A stretch of DNA of 64,000 bases from Neobacillus ginsengisoli (GTDB lineage: Bacteria; Bacillota; Bacilli; Bacillales_B; DSM-18226). The first letter of the stretch is position 1. The number at the start of each line of letters is the position of its first letter. This document shows positions 18,060 to 26,549 of the stretch, piece after piece. A program made the position numbers and the translations under genes. The notes under the pieces are model-generated. The model made no database searches, had not been told where the DNA came from, and saw only the letters and a list, made by a program, of their open reading frames with translations. The DNA lies in the NCBI RefSeq assembly GCF_030813055.1, contig NZ_JAUSTW010000014.1, forward strand, positions 1 through 64,000. The letters are read 5' to 3'.

Positions 18060-18474
18060 TTTCTAACATTAGAAAGAAGGTTCATAAACATTACTGAGCC
18101 ACTATTAGGCACGCTGCAGGGATATTTGTACAAATGAAGCAAAGGTCAAACAAATTGCCTCAGGATTTGGTGAGGGCCCTACGACAGTTAACAATACGAT
18201 AGCCTATATTGATCCTAAAGAAAGAGTTCAGCCGCTGCATAGTAAGTCCATATTAGTTAATCTTTCATTTGAAACAAATTTCTTTTAAAAAGTATTTAGA
18301 ATTAAAAGAGTTTTCCTAATAAATAGCGTAACTTATCGGAACAAGTGGTAGCAATGTACACGTTTGGATAAAAAAACACGGGATTAAGGTTGAAGAACGA
18401 AAAACAAAAAAATTTGATTATAAAAATGAAGAATGGCTAATTGACCAGTTGATTAATAAAGACCGTACAAATGC
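18060..18474 (+). other. Gene debris, unrecognised remnants
   Basis: Two plus-strand stretches look like protein remnants without starts: about 18117-18287 ([20 protein letters not shown] then [18 protein letters not shown]) and about 18338-18472 (GTSGSNVHVWIKKHGIKVEE then YKNEEWLIDQLINKD, resembling a helix-turn-helix region of a nuclease-type protein). I cannot name either family. The second runs straight into the truncated JAB remnant on the other strand. Confidence 0.35.
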
Positions 18475-18744
18475 CAAATTTTCCATCGGCTACTTCTAGA
18501 ACTCTTTGAATGTACTCTGGGGTAAAAGCAACATTCCCTTGTAAAATACGATCCCCATGTTCAGGTAATACAAGATCGTGGAGAATAGCCGTAAAACGGC
18601 TACTTCCACGACTTGGAATCCATAGAGCAAATTTAAGGTCTTCCTGAAGTGTGCCTTTATTCAAGTGTTCTCTTAAGATCGATCCATGGATTCGTTCATG
18701 GCAATTGAAAATGCTTGTCCTCTATAATCCTGACTGTTGATCAT
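18475..18744 (-). pseudogene. JAB-type deubiquitinase-like domain, frameshifted and truncated
   Basis: From ATG 18744, behind GAGGTGTACC, the frame reads MINSQDYRGQAFSIAMNESM, then needs a 1-bp shift near 18685 to continue SILREHLNKGTLQEDLKFAL, WIPSRGSSRFTAILHDLVL and ILQGNVAFTPEYIQRVLEVA. This matches the N-terminal part of the prokaryotic JAB (MPN/Mov34-like) domain often fused to a ThiF/E1 domain in bacterial ubiquitin-like operons. Homology stops near 18475, before the metal-binding HxH and any E1 domain. It follows the E2-like and UBL genes in the expected order. Confidence 0.6.
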
Positions 18745-18758
18745 CAAGGTACACCTCA

Positions 18759-19103
18759 CTAAAGATCGTAGCGATATAGGATTCCATATGCTTTAGGAAT
18801 AGGAGGAACCCTTAAAACCCGGCTCCAGTATTGCCACTCCGGCCCAAGTCCAATTGGTTGAGTGCGAAGGTTGCTACTCATATCCATAGGAATCAAAACT
18901 GGAAATGTATGGATGGCAGGAGGAGCCACGTATGGGACAGAACTGGTTTGTTCAATCCCTACGTGACAAGTCTTACCAGCTAAACTCCCGGCAGGAATAC
19001 AATAATTTCGGATGACGATATAGGTTTTATGGTCTTGTCCTAAGACATTCTCAACAATATATCCTTGATTTCGAAAAAATTCTTCCAATAGTTGGTTAGT
19101 CAT
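18759..19103 (-). CDS. E2-like protein of a bacterial ubiquitin-like system
   Basis: A 114-residue product behind GAGGTGACG. MTNQLLEEFFRNQGYIVENV, RNYCIPAGSLAGKTCHVGIE, YVAPPAIHTFPVLIPMDMSS and GLGPEWQYWSRVLRVPP match the prokaryotic E2-like family (Prok-E2_E), which accompanies UBL, E1 and JAB genes. The last dozen codons look frameshifted near 18785: an alternative frame gives HIATIFSEVYLDDQQ, like the normal end of the family. The product may therefore be slightly altered. It lies between the UBL gene (33 bp upstream) and the broken JAB gene. Confidence 0.65.
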   Translation of the reverse strand: MTNQLLEEFFRNQGYIVENVLGQDHKTYIVIRNYCIPAGSLAGKTCHVGIEQTSSVPYVAPPAIHTFPVLIPMDMSSNLRTQPIGLGPEWQYWSRVLRVPPIPKAYGILYRYDL

Positions 19104-19136
19104 CTTTTCGTCACCTCATGATGTGGGGGTTGGTCC

Positions 19137-19346
19137 CTAAAACAGTGCAGTGAACCTGATATTATCGTGAAGAGAGACAACTTCTTCATAATCAGTTAAT
19201 GGCTTATTACCGTTGTCACGAATCAAACGGTAATTTTCTGGTGAAGTTAAACCAGCATTCGATAAAATGGATGTTACAGTAAGTTTGTGTTCAGTAGATT
19301 CATAACCTTCCCCATTGACAAAATAAGTGATTATCTTGTTCATCAT
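19137..19346 (-). CDS. Ubiquitin-like (multiubiquitin-type) protein
   Basis: A 69-residue protein behind GAGGAGG. ITYFVNGEGYESTEHKLTVT, SILSNAGLTSPENYRLIRDN and EEVVSLHDNIRFTAL follow the beta-grasp pattern of the bacterial multiubiquitin family (VNGxxYExTExxLTGxxIL..AGL...YxLxR). It is the first gene of a UBL - E2 - JAB operon. These systems conjugate a UBL to a target and several are antiviral. Because the downstream E1/JAB part is lost, conjugation is unlikely here unless an E1 is encoded elsewhere. The C-terminus ends TALF with no glycine. Confidence 0.65.
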   Translation of the reverse strand: MMNKIITYFVNGEGYESTEHKLTVTSILSNAGLTSPENYRLIRDNGNKPLTDYEEVVSLHDNIRFTALF

Positions 19347-19599
19347 TATAGCCTCCTCATAAAATGTTGAAAATTTGTCGAGGTAGAAGGGATTGGACGT
19401 TTACATAACGTTAAATAGGAAAGAAACAGGGAGACTGTCCTAATGTCCCTTCTATCTTGGTCAGCCAAAACAAGTGTAGTGGTAAACTATACACAATCCA
19501 GTTAATCCTTTTAAGGCTTCTTCCATGATGTAGTGGTTCAGTGATTCACCAATATGCGGGAAAACTGGAGGTGTCTAAAAAAAGTGATATATACAAAAT

Positions 19600-19636
19600 A
19601 AAAAAAATTCTGAACAGTATATCCCTGTTCAGGATT
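19600..19636 (-). terminator. Minus-strand terminator
   Basis: Read on the minus strand, CTGAACAG / CTGTTCAG forms the stem and is followed by AATTTTTTTT. It lies just past the hydroxyacid dehydrogenase fragment. Confidence 0.7.
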
Positions 19637-19666
19637 TTAAGCGAGACCAGACGATTTATCTTACAC

Positions 19667-19828
19667 TTATAAAAAAGCTGTATTACTAGTATCTCTGTCA
19701 TCATTCTCGATTGCTTGCTCGAGTATGCCAAAGTCTTCCTCTTCCCAAATAGTAAGCTGGAAATTTTCCTGCAGCAAAAGTACAACTTCATTTGGCATGC
19801 TTCTTGTAATATAAATTTTTGGTTTCAT
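19667..19828 (-). pseudogene. D-2-hydroxyacid dehydrogenase, N-terminal remnant
   Basis: From ATG 19828 the frame reads MKPKIYITRSMPNEVVLLLQ, ENFQLTIWEEEDFGI and then a stop after 53 codons. This is the start of the glyoxylate/hydroxypyruvate reductase (GyaR/YvcT-like) family. The NAD-binding domain and the catalytic Arg-Glu-His residues are missing. A terminator follows at once, so a deletion between the 5' end and the terminator is likely. Confidence 0.65.
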
Positions 19829-19947
19829 TTTTCACCCGACCCCTAATGACTTAATAGGATTACTTAAACCTAAAAATTTGAATAAACATAAGTTTTAACC
19901 ATTTTAAACTATCCTTTATTAAAAATGAAAGTTCACAAAAAAATATT

Positions 19948-21057
19948 TTAACGATCCTCGATTGGCACATATTTTCTTAATTGTGATCCAATATACTCTG
20001 CCCGTGGACGGAATAAACGATTATTGGCATATTGCTCTAGAATATGAGCTGTCCATCCTGAAGTTCTGCTGACAGCAAAGATTGGAGTAAACAATTCTCT
20101 TGCAATTCCCAAGCTATGATAGGTCGATGCAGAATAAAAATCCACGTTAGGAAGAAGCCCTTTTTCCTTTTGAATGATTTCGTCAATTTTTACAGATATT
20201 TGATATAATTTCTCCTTGCCTTTAAGCGCAGTCAGTTCCTTTGACATTTTCTTTAGGAATTTTGCGCGTGGGTCTCCTGTTTTATAGACACGATGTCCGA
20301 ATCCCATAATCTTTTTCTTTTTGACGAGCGCTTCATTAATATAGGATTCAACATTTTCAACTTCTCCAATTTCCTCGAGCATTTTCATTACAGCTTCGTT
20401 TGCTCCGCCGTGCAACGGACCGCTTAACGTCCCAATTGCTGATACAACTCCAGCATAAATATTTGCAAGCGTCCCTACTGTTACACGAGCAGAAAACGTG
20501 GATGCATTTAATTCATGATCTGCATGAAGGACCAGGGCAGTATCAAGTGATTTAATTGCAAGTTCCTCTGGTTCTTCGCCGTTTAACATATATAAGAAAT
20601 TTTGCGAAAAAGAAAATTCCGTTTTAGGAGCTAAAATTTCTTTTCCCTCTTTTACACGTTGGATCGCAGCTACCACTGTGGCAATCTTCGCTTGAATCCT
20701 TAAAGCCTTTCGGCGATTTGCCTCAAAAGACATATCAAACGACTCTGGATCATACATTTCAAGAGCTGAAACAACAGTCCGAAGCATTGCCATCGAATGT
20801 GTATTTTTTGGGAGGGTTTTCATTAAAGAAATGACTTCATTCGGTAACAAACCTTGTTCGGCAAGGTCCTTTTTAAGCTGAGTCAGTTCTTCCTTTGTAG
20901 GCAATTCATCATTCCATAATAAGTACAAAACCTCTTCAAAGCTGGCAAACTTGGCTAGGTCATCAATATTGATCCCCCGATAAGTTAATACACCATCAAT
21001 AATTGAGCTGATTCCAGAATGGGTTGCCACAACCCCTTCTAACCCTGCTGTTGACAT
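19948..21057 (-). CDS. citA: Citrate synthase (CitA-like)
   Basis: A 369-residue type I citrate synthase, condensing acetyl-CoA and oxaloacetate. Catalytic regions: LVLHADHELNAS, SGPLHGGANEAV (oxaloacetate-binding His), IMGFGHRVYKTGDPRA and LPNVDFYSAS (catalytic Asp). The length matches the Bacillus short form. Its divergent LysR gene, 162 bp away, mirrors the citA-citR arrangement of B. subtilis, hence the tentative symbol. The isocitrate and malate dehydrogenase genes that follow citZ in Bacillus are absent here, which favours citA over citZ. The end uses TAA at 19948. Confidence 0.88.
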   Translation of the reverse strand: MSTAGLEGVVATHSGISSIIDGVLTYRGINIDDLAKFASFEEVLYLLWNDELPTKEELTQLKKDLAEQGLLPNEVISLMKTLPKNTHSMAMLRTVVSALEMYDPESFDMSFEANRRKALRIQAKIATVVAAIQRVKEGKEILAPKTEFSFSQNFLYMLNGEEPEELAIKSLDTALVLHADHELNASTFSARVTVGTLANIYAGVVSAIGTLSGPLHGGANEAVMKMLEEIGEVENVESYINEALVKKKKIMGFGHRVYKTGDPRAKFLKKMSKELTALKGKEKLYQISVKIDEIIQKEKGLLPNVDFYSASTYHSLGIARELFTPIFAVSRTSGWTAHILEQYANNRLFRPRAEYIGSQLRKYVPIEDR

Positions 21058-21109
21058 TGTAATCTCTCCTCTCTTCCGCTTCCTTCAGTTATCGTATTTA
21101 TCATCATTA

Positions 21110-21219
21110 TCTTAAAATTCTAATTATTCTTTACTAACACTTTACAACCAAGACTTCTATAAGTAAAATGAATAAATAGAATAAATACTATGAATATTAG
21201 GAATAAATAGGTGCCTATT
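21110..21219. promoter_or_regulatory. citA / LysR divergent regulatory region
   Basis: The intergene holds three copies of GAATAAATA (starting about 21170, 21179 and 21201) with intervening ATACTATGAATATTAGG. This fits a LysR-type binding region overlapping both promoters. No experimental box is known to me for this regulator. Confidence 0.5.
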
Positions 21220-22101
21220 ATGGAATTACGTGACTTAAAATCATTTATTGAAGTGGCTGCCCACAAAAGTTTTACCAAAGCAGCGGCACATTCCTACCTA
21301 ACGCAGCCCTCATTAAGTAAAGCTGTAAAAAAACTAGAAGAAGAACTTCATGTTGAGCTTTTCGACCGCTCTACGAGAAATTTGCGCCTGACAGATGCTG
21401 GCAGAATCGTCTACCAGCAAGGTCACAAGGTGCTCGGGGCATTAGCGGAGCTGGATATCCTTTTAGATGAACTTATCGAGATTGGCGTTGGTGAAATTAA
21501 AATGGGTGTTCCGCCGCTGGTAGGAACCCTGTTTTTCCCAAGAATCGCTGAAAAATTTCACAAAAAGTATCCACAAGTAACGCTCAAGTTGGTTGAACTT
21601 GGTGCAAAGCGAATCTGCCAGCTTGTTGAAGACGGAGAAATCGATCTCGGTATGATTGTGCTGCCAGCAAATGAACAACAATTTGATATTTATCCGTTTA
21701 TTCAAGATGAAATCGTTTTATACCTCCATGAGGATCACAGGTTAGCTCAGAAAGGCTCTGTTTCACTTAGTGAATTGAAGGACGAGAAGTTTATCTTATT
21801 TGCCGAGGATTTTTCCTTATATGACTATATTAAACATTCATGTGAGAAAGCAGGGTTCTCACCAGATATTTCCTATCAAAGCTCACAATGGGATTTAATT
21901 ATTGAACTTGTCTTATCTAATCTTGGTATTACATTAATGCCTAAATCTGTACATAACAAACTCCTTAACAGCAATATCAAAATTATTTCAGTCGATTCAC
22001 CGCATCTCTATTGGGAGCTTGGGATTATTACCAAAAATGAAGCCTATCAATCCTTTGCTTTAAAAGAGTTACTAAAAATGCTTGAGAATAATGAAATATA
22101 A
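21220..22101 (+). CDS. LysR-family regulator divergent from citrate synthase
   Basis: A 293-residue LysR-type regulator: MELRDLKSFIEVAAHKSFTK and QPSLSKAVKKLEEELHVELF form the winged helix-turn-helix, followed by an effector domain (IKMGVPPLVGTLFFPRIAEK). I chose ATG 21220; GTG 21211 is an alternative. By position it is CitR-like, but the sequence is closer in feel to CidR/YwbI-type regulators, so I leave the symbol blank. It ends in a strong terminator. Confidence 0.87.
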   Translation: MELRDLKSFIEVAAHKSFTKAAAHSYLTQPSLSKAVKKLEEELHVELFDRSTRNLRLTDAGRIVYQQGHKVLGALAELDILLDELIEIGVGEIKMGVPPLVGTLFFPRIAEKFHKKYPQVTLKLVELGAKRICQLVEDGEIDLGMIVLPANEQQFDIYPFIQDEIVLYLHEDHRLAQKGSVSLSELKDEKFILFAEDFSLYDYIKHSCEKAGFSPDISYQSSQWDLIIELVLSNLGITLMPKSVHNKLLNSNIKIISVDSPHLYWELGIITKNEAYQSFALKELLKMLENNEI

Positions 22102-22106
22102 TACCT

Positions 22107-22148
22107 TAAGGCCTGTTTAGAAACATTTCTCAAACAGGCCTTTTTATT
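22107..22148 (+). terminator. Terminator of the LysR gene
   Basis: AAGGCCTGTTT and AAACAGGCCTT form an 11-bp stem with an AT-rich loop, followed by TTTATT. Confidence 0.85.
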
Positions 22149-22337
22149 ATAAAAGTCCAAGTAAAATGTAAAATAATCCTATTCCTATTTTTCATTAAGG
22201 AATTATATGCATTTAAGGATTTGTTTCATAAAATGGATAGATGTTAAATATATTATGTATCTGAATTGATCCTTGTAATAGCGATAAAAGGATTTGGTAT
22301 TGCACTGGCTATCATGGGTGTTTATCAATTATGTTAT

Positions 22338-22477
22338 CACTTAGATATTTTCTTAATAATGCACCCCTTTCAGAGGTGATTGAAGGTAGCGGATTATCGA
22401 TTGAAATCGAGGTAGACAGTGGCATTAATACAGAAACCGCTAGATTTTGTGTCGAGGCAGGAGCAAGTGTATTATAG
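22338..22477 (+). pseudogene. Ribulose-phosphate 3-epimerase-like fragment
   Basis: An open frame reads LSEVIEGSGLSIEIEVDSGI then NTETARFCVEAGASVL and a stop at 22475-22477. This matches the conserved C-terminal motif of ribulose-5-phosphate/allulose-6-phosphate 3-epimerases (EVDGGINxETAxxxxEAGADVLV), with one Gly changed to Ser. Only about 45 residues remain, with no start, so it is debris. Confidence 0.65.
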
Positions 22478-22489
22478 TAGCTAGCGCAC

Positions 22490-22735
22490 CTTTTCCAGGT
22501 CAAGATCCATTACATTTCGGGTACACTCCTCTGTCTGCTTGTGGCAATCACGCTGCTAACTTTACCTGTGAGAGTTACCTGGGAGAATCATCAAATTATG
22601 GTATGGTGGACATCTGTCGGTTTTGGCTCAGCCCTGATATTGTGGGGGACCGGAGTGGCAATTTGGCTTACAGGACGTAGACTGCTGAACAGGGCTTGGA
22701 AGGGATCCAAAGAAGCTGTGGTATCTTTCCGGTAG
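22490..22735 (+). pseudogene. Membrane protein C-terminal remnant
   Basis: An open frame ending at 22735 encodes two hydrophobic segments (TLLCLLVAITLLTLPVRVTW and GFGSALILWGTGVAIWLTG) with a basic tail. I do not recognise the family. It starts in debris without a ribosome binding site. Confidence 0.35.
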
Positions 22736-22854
22736 TAATTTAGTCTTTTTGATAAAAAAATTAACTGCGGCTAAAGGTAATTATGTAAAATTGGCAGTCA
22801 AAGAAATGGGCTGTTCTTATTCAGCAATCAGGCTCTATTTTAGAAGAGGCAATA

Positions 22855-22895
22855 ATAAAAAGCCGATTCCTTATCGTCTTAGGAAATCGGCTTAG
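22855..22895 (-). terminator. Terminator of the malic enzyme gene
   Basis: On the minus strand AAGCCGATTTCCTAAG pairs with AAGGAATCGGCTT and is followed by TTTATTATTG. Confidence 0.85.
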
Positions 22896-22903
22896 GACTA
22901 GTT

Positions 22904-24151
22904 TTATACTATAGCAGGTTGTTTTTCTTCTGTTAACGCTAATAAGTGCTCTTTCACATTTTCCGTATGAACAAACTTTTGAGCAACACCTGTTTCGATT
23001 GCAGCATGAGCAACGGCTGCTGCTACATGAGCCGCTACTCTACGGTCAAATGGATCTGGTATCACATAATCAGGGTGAAGTTCTTTATCTGTGATTAATC
23101 CGGCAATCGCATAAACGGCTGCCAGTTTCATTTTTTCGTTGATTTCTTTTGCGCAAACGTCCAAAGCACCACGGAAAATTCCCGGGAATGCTAGTACGTT
23201 ATTGACCTGATTTGGAAAATCAGAACGGCCTGTCCCGACTACGAGTGCTCCCGCTTCCTTTGCCTCCTCCGGCATGATTTCCGGCACCGGATTGGCCATG
23301 GCAAAAATGATCGAATGAGGATTCATAGAACGAACCATTTCTTTCGTGACGGCACCTGCAGCTGATACTCCAACAAAAACATCCGCTCCCACAAGGGCAT
23401 CTGCCAATGTTCCCTGTTTTTGTTCATTATTGGTGATGCGCGCCATTTCCTCTTTGAATTGATTCATTCCCAACGGACGTCCTTCATATATGATTCCTTT
23501 TGTATCACATAAAATGACGTCTTTTACACCCATATTGAGCAGCAACTTGACAATCGCCACGCCGGCAGCTCCGGCACCGTTAGCTACAACGCGAATTTCT
23601 TCTATTTTTTTATCAACTAGTTTCAAAGCATTGAGTAACCCAGCAGCGGTGACAATCGCTGTACCGTGCTGGTCATCATGGAAAATCGGAATATTACAAA
23701 CCTTTCGCAGACGCTCTTCAATTTCAAAGCATTTCGGTGCTGCGATGTCTTCTAAGTTCACTCCGCCAAAGGTCGGTTCCAATAATTTAACAACCTCCAC
23801 AATCTTGTCCGGATCTGTTGTATCTAAGCAAATCGGGAAGGCATCCACATTTGCAAACGATTTGAATAACAATGCTTTCCCTTCCATAACCGGCATGGCA
23901 GCTTTCGGGCCTATATTTCCAAGACCGAGTACGGCTGTTCCATCTGAAACAACAGCAACAAGATTCCCCTTCATGGTGTAATCATACACTTTACTTTCAT
24001 CTTCATAAATGTCCATGCATGGATCCGCTACACCTGGAGAATATGCAAGACTTAAATCTTTCGCATTTCGTACTGGAACTTTTGAATGAACTCCTAGCTT
24101 TCCGCGATTTTCCTTGTGCATTTGTAATGCTTCTTCACGTAATGTTGACAT
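22904..24151 (-). CDS. NAD(P)-dependent malic enzyme
   Basis: A 415-residue malic enzyme, oxidatively decarboxylating malate to pyruvate. SLAYSPGVADPCMDI opens the substrate domain; VSDGTAVLGLGNIGPKAAMP and metal-binding FHDDQHGTAIVT follow; the cofactor motif is VANGAGAAGVAIV; then FAMANPVPEI and RSDFPNQVNNVLAFPG. The size and the SDFPNQVNN motif fit the short bacterial form like YtsJ of B. subtilis. It is transcribed alone or with the 48-codon gene upstream. It complements the nearby citrate synthase in balancing C4 acids and pyruvate. Confidence 0.93.
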   Translation of the reverse strand: MSTLREEALQMHKENRGKLGVHSKVPVRNAKDLSLAYSPGVADPCMDIYEDESKVYDYTMKGNLVAVVSDGTAVLGLGNIGPKAAMPVMEGKALLFKSFANVDAFPICLDTTDPDKIVEVVKLLEPTFGGVNLEDIAAPKCFEIEERLRKVCNIPIFHDDQHGTAIVTAAGLLNALKLVDKKIEEIRVVANGAGAAGVAIVKLLLNMGVKDVILCDTKGIIYEGRPLGMNQFKEEMARITNNEQKQGTLADALVGADVFVGVSAAGAVTKEMVRSMNPHSIIFAMANPVPEIMPEEAKEAGALVVGTGRSDFPNQVNNVLAFPGIFRGALDVCAKEINEKMKLAAVYAIAGLITDKELHPDYVIPDPFDRRVAAHVAAAVAHAAIETGVAQKFVHTENVKEHLLALTEEKQPAIV

Positions 24152-24239
24152 GCAATGTTCTCCTTATGTTTATTTTCATTTTTGTTACCGCCTAGTCAAA
24201 AAATACTAAGCTCTCCTGGGAAAAATCTTTAACAGCGGT

Positions 24240-24386
24240 TTAAGCAACATCATGATCATTAAAGTAAACAATTTCTGAAAGAATCTTACAACCTTGAATG
24301 CTCTCGAAAGCTTCTCTTGCTTCGTTTTCTGTGTGAAATTCAAACATCGTAATGTTTTCTTTTGAATAGACGGTGATTACCCACAT
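24240..24386 (-). CDS. Small conserved-looking protein, 48 aa
   Basis: From ATG 24386, behind GGAGGTAAGC, a 48-codon frame encodes MWVITVYSKENITMFEFHTE then NEAREAFESIQGCKILSEIV and YFNDHDVA. The strong ribosome binding site and beta-alpha-beta-like pattern suggest a real gene. It lies 89 bp upstream of the malic enzyme on the same strand. I recognise no function. Confidence 0.6.
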   Translation of the reverse strand: MWVITVYSKENITMFEFHTENEAREAFESIQGCKILSEIVYFNDHDVA

Positions 24387-24849
24387 TAAAATGCTTACCT
24401 CCAATTAATAGATAATTTTCCCCTTTTTCCTAGAACGTCCAAGGGTCAACCAAAGTAATTATGAACAATCAAAATCAAAATGAAAATACATTCTACAAAA
24501 GATGTCAAAACATGACAAAATATTACTAAAATGCATACTTTAAATAGATTATATCTATATAAGGTAGATTGAAAGCTTAAAGAATGTTCCATGACCATGG
24601 ATGAGTTGTCCTCGATCAATATGGAAACGAGCCTTCTGCACAGAGAGATGCCTACCCATGATTAGGAAAATAAGGTTTATAAAAAAGGTGGGAATGTACC
24701 TTATTGACGGAAAATTTCACATTATCCGAAAGGAGATAAGAGCATTAGCGCTCGATGTTGAACTACTAATTAAAGAGGTAGCAGATATTAAGCGAAAAGT
24801 GATTAAACTTGGACATTCAAATAAAGACCATTATAGAAAAAACGACTAG
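24387..24849. other. Mostly non-coding, doubtful small frames
   Basis: An 82-codon plus-strand frame (24601-24849) has no clear ribosome binding site and mixed composition; its later part (RKEIRALALDVELLIKEVAD) could be a real remnant. A second short frame from ATG 24589 (MTMDELSSINMETSLL) is equally doubtful. I would not annotate either as a gene. Confidence 0.3.
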
Positions 24850-25121
24850 AAATTTGCAAAAACCCTAAGTATGGCATTGCCAGAAAAATGCTAATGGGAA
24901 CTTTGGCAAGAACTAAAAGTATAGAGGCTTATAAGGTTCTCATTGAATGCCTTAATGACAAAACTGTCCGTGGACACGCAATTGAGGGGCTTGGGAAGCT
25001 TGGTTGCGTAGATGTAATTCCAGTTTTAGAAAGCTTAAATGTTGAAAAAGGACTATATGAATATAAGGCGAGGGAAACTGCACTTAAAAGGCTAAGAAGA
25101 AGGATGGATAAATCAAAATAA
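24850..25121 (+). pseudogene. HEAT-repeat protein, C-terminal fragment
   Basis: The frame reads EICKNPKYGIARKMLMGTLA, EAYKVLIECLNDKTVRGHAI, EGLGKLGCVDVIPVLESLN and KARETALKRLRRRMDKSK. These are two helical HEAT-type repeats (AIEGLGKLG..DVIPVLES). Similar proteins carry several more repeats, so the N-terminal part is missing. It probably binds another protein; no partner can be named. Confidence 0.6.
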
Positions 25122-25197
25122 ATGGGTGCATTACTTGAGGATCTAGCTGCCACTGGAAGCTTTTGTTATTGACATTCTTTAGGGAGGTTATACATCA

Positions 25198-25776
25198 ATG
25201 GATTCTGTTCAAATAGTGAATAAATTAACAGAAAAAGGTGTGAAGTTTACAACGGGATTAACACATAAAGAAATCGATGAAATAGAGGTATTATACAACA
25301 TTCAGTTCCCACCAGACTTAAAAGAATTTCTTACGTTTGCCTTACCTATTTCAGATGGATTTGTAAACTGGATTGATAAAAGTAAAGAAAATATTGAAAG
25401 TATAACTGATCGATTAAACTGGCCATTAGAAGGTATTGTTTTTGATATTGAACATAATGAATTTTGGATGAAGGATTGGGGAAAAAAGCCCTCTTCTTTA
25501 AAAGATGCGGTAAATATTGCTACTATGTATTACAATAAAGCACCAAAATTAATACCATTATATTCCCATAGGTACATTCCGTCTACCCCCTTTGAAAAAG
25601 GGAACCCCATTATGTCTGTACACCAATCTGATATTATATATTATGGTGAGAACTTATTTTCTTATTTTTTAGTTGAATTTAATTTTAAGGATTATGACCA
25701 TATAGATTTTGAAAATATCAAAAGAATATCTTTTTGGGGTGACATTATCAACCTATGGGATGATGGTGAAGAATAA
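25198..25776 (+). CDS. SMI1/KNR4 (SUKH) family protein
   Basis: A 192-residue protein behind AGGGAGGTT. Family features are LTHKEIDEIEVLYNIQFPPD LK at the N-terminus (the LTxxEIxxxExxxxIxFPxD motif), SDGFVNWIDKSKEN, and a C-terminal YYGENLFSYFLVEF. SUKH proteins are mostly immunity proteins against toxins of contact-dependent or polymorphic systems, and some are regulatory. No toxin gene lies in the window, so it is an orphan. It is followed 184 bp later by a broken SUFU-domain gene, another immunity-type family. Confidence 0.85.
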   Translation: MDSVQIVNKLTEKGVKFTTGLTHKEIDEIEVLYNIQFPPDLKEFLTFALPISDGFVNWIDKSKENIESITDRLNWPLEGIVFDIEHNEFWMKDWGKKPSSLKDAVNIATMYYNKAPKLIPLYSHRYIPSTPFEKGNPIMSVHQSDIIYYGENLFSYFLVEFNFKDYDHIDFENIKRISFWGDIINLWDDGEE

Positions 25777-25867
25777 AAGAAAAGTAATAATCGAGAAATT
25801 AAGGAAAAATTCAATTTCTTTATTTCATCTATCGGGTGCTTCTCTTTAAAAGGAGTAAAGCCCTTTT

Positions 25868-25908
25868 CTTCTTCAATTAAATGGCAGGATAATTGAAGAA
25901 GGGATTCG
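25868..25908. repeat. Inverted repeat between SUKH and SUFU genes
   Basis: CTTCTTCAATTA and TAATTGAAGAAG form a 12-bp stem around ATGGCAGGA-type loop sequence. It adjoins a copy of the dispersed CGGGTGC repeat (about 25815-25845). No T-run fits well, so I call it a repeat rather than a terminator. Confidence 0.55.
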
Positions 25909-25959
25909 AGTAATTTAAATAGAAATATAAATAAAGTTTGTATATATAAAGGTGGACAA

Positions 25960-26432
25960 ATGGATAAATTTATACAGTTTTTAGAGAATCATCTAGGTAC
26001 GATTGAGTGTGGTTGGACTAAGAATGACAGGGGAGATCCACTTCCTGTTCAAATTGCAAAATACAATAAAGGTCCTTTTTTGGGTACTACAATATTGGAA
26101 ATTTAAACATACCTGCATTATTGGCACAAGTTAGCCAGATGGCTTTAGATTCTAGGAACGCATTTGTAAGAGGAGATGTAATTGGACCATATGGACCAAT
26201 TTTTGATGATTCAAATTTAGAAGCCCTTTATGTTACTATCCCAGGTTACTTTCCAGATTCATTTGATGCTTTTAAAGTAGATGATAAAAAAACTATAATA
26301 ATGGCTTGGTTAATTCCAATTACTTCAAAGGAAGCAGAATTTATTAGACAGACTGGTTGGGAAGAATTCGAAAATAAACTTGAAGAATTAAACCCAGATT
26401 TGATTGACCTTAAAAGGGAAAGTATTATTTAA
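25960..26432 (+). pseudogene. Suppressor-of-fused (SUFU) domain protein, internally deleted
   Basis: ATG 25960, behind AAAGGTGG, begins MDKFIQFLENHLGTIECGWT and GDPLPVQIAKYNKGPFLGTT, then hits a stop. In another frame the protein continues NIPALLAQVSQMALDSRNAF, VRGDVIGPYGPIFDDSNLEA, LYVTIPGYFPDSFDAF and WLIPITSKEAEFI. Intact relatives have about 30-40 more residues between these parts, so the lesion is an internal deletion that also shifts the frame. SUFU-domain proteins in bacteria are frequent toxin-immunity partners. Confidence 0.7.
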
Positions 26433-26549
26433 TGTCATTCGGTCTTCTTCAGCTAACCATTGGTTATCTTGATTAAGATTTAAGCAATAATCTTCAACAA
26501 TCGGGCGCATTTCTGTAATAAGTCTTTCTTTATGTATCGGGCCATTTAA

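Noticed and set aside
19546..19791. An 81-codon minus-strand frame
   Set aside because: It overlaps the hydroxyacid dehydrogenase remnant in another frame and crosses its terminator.
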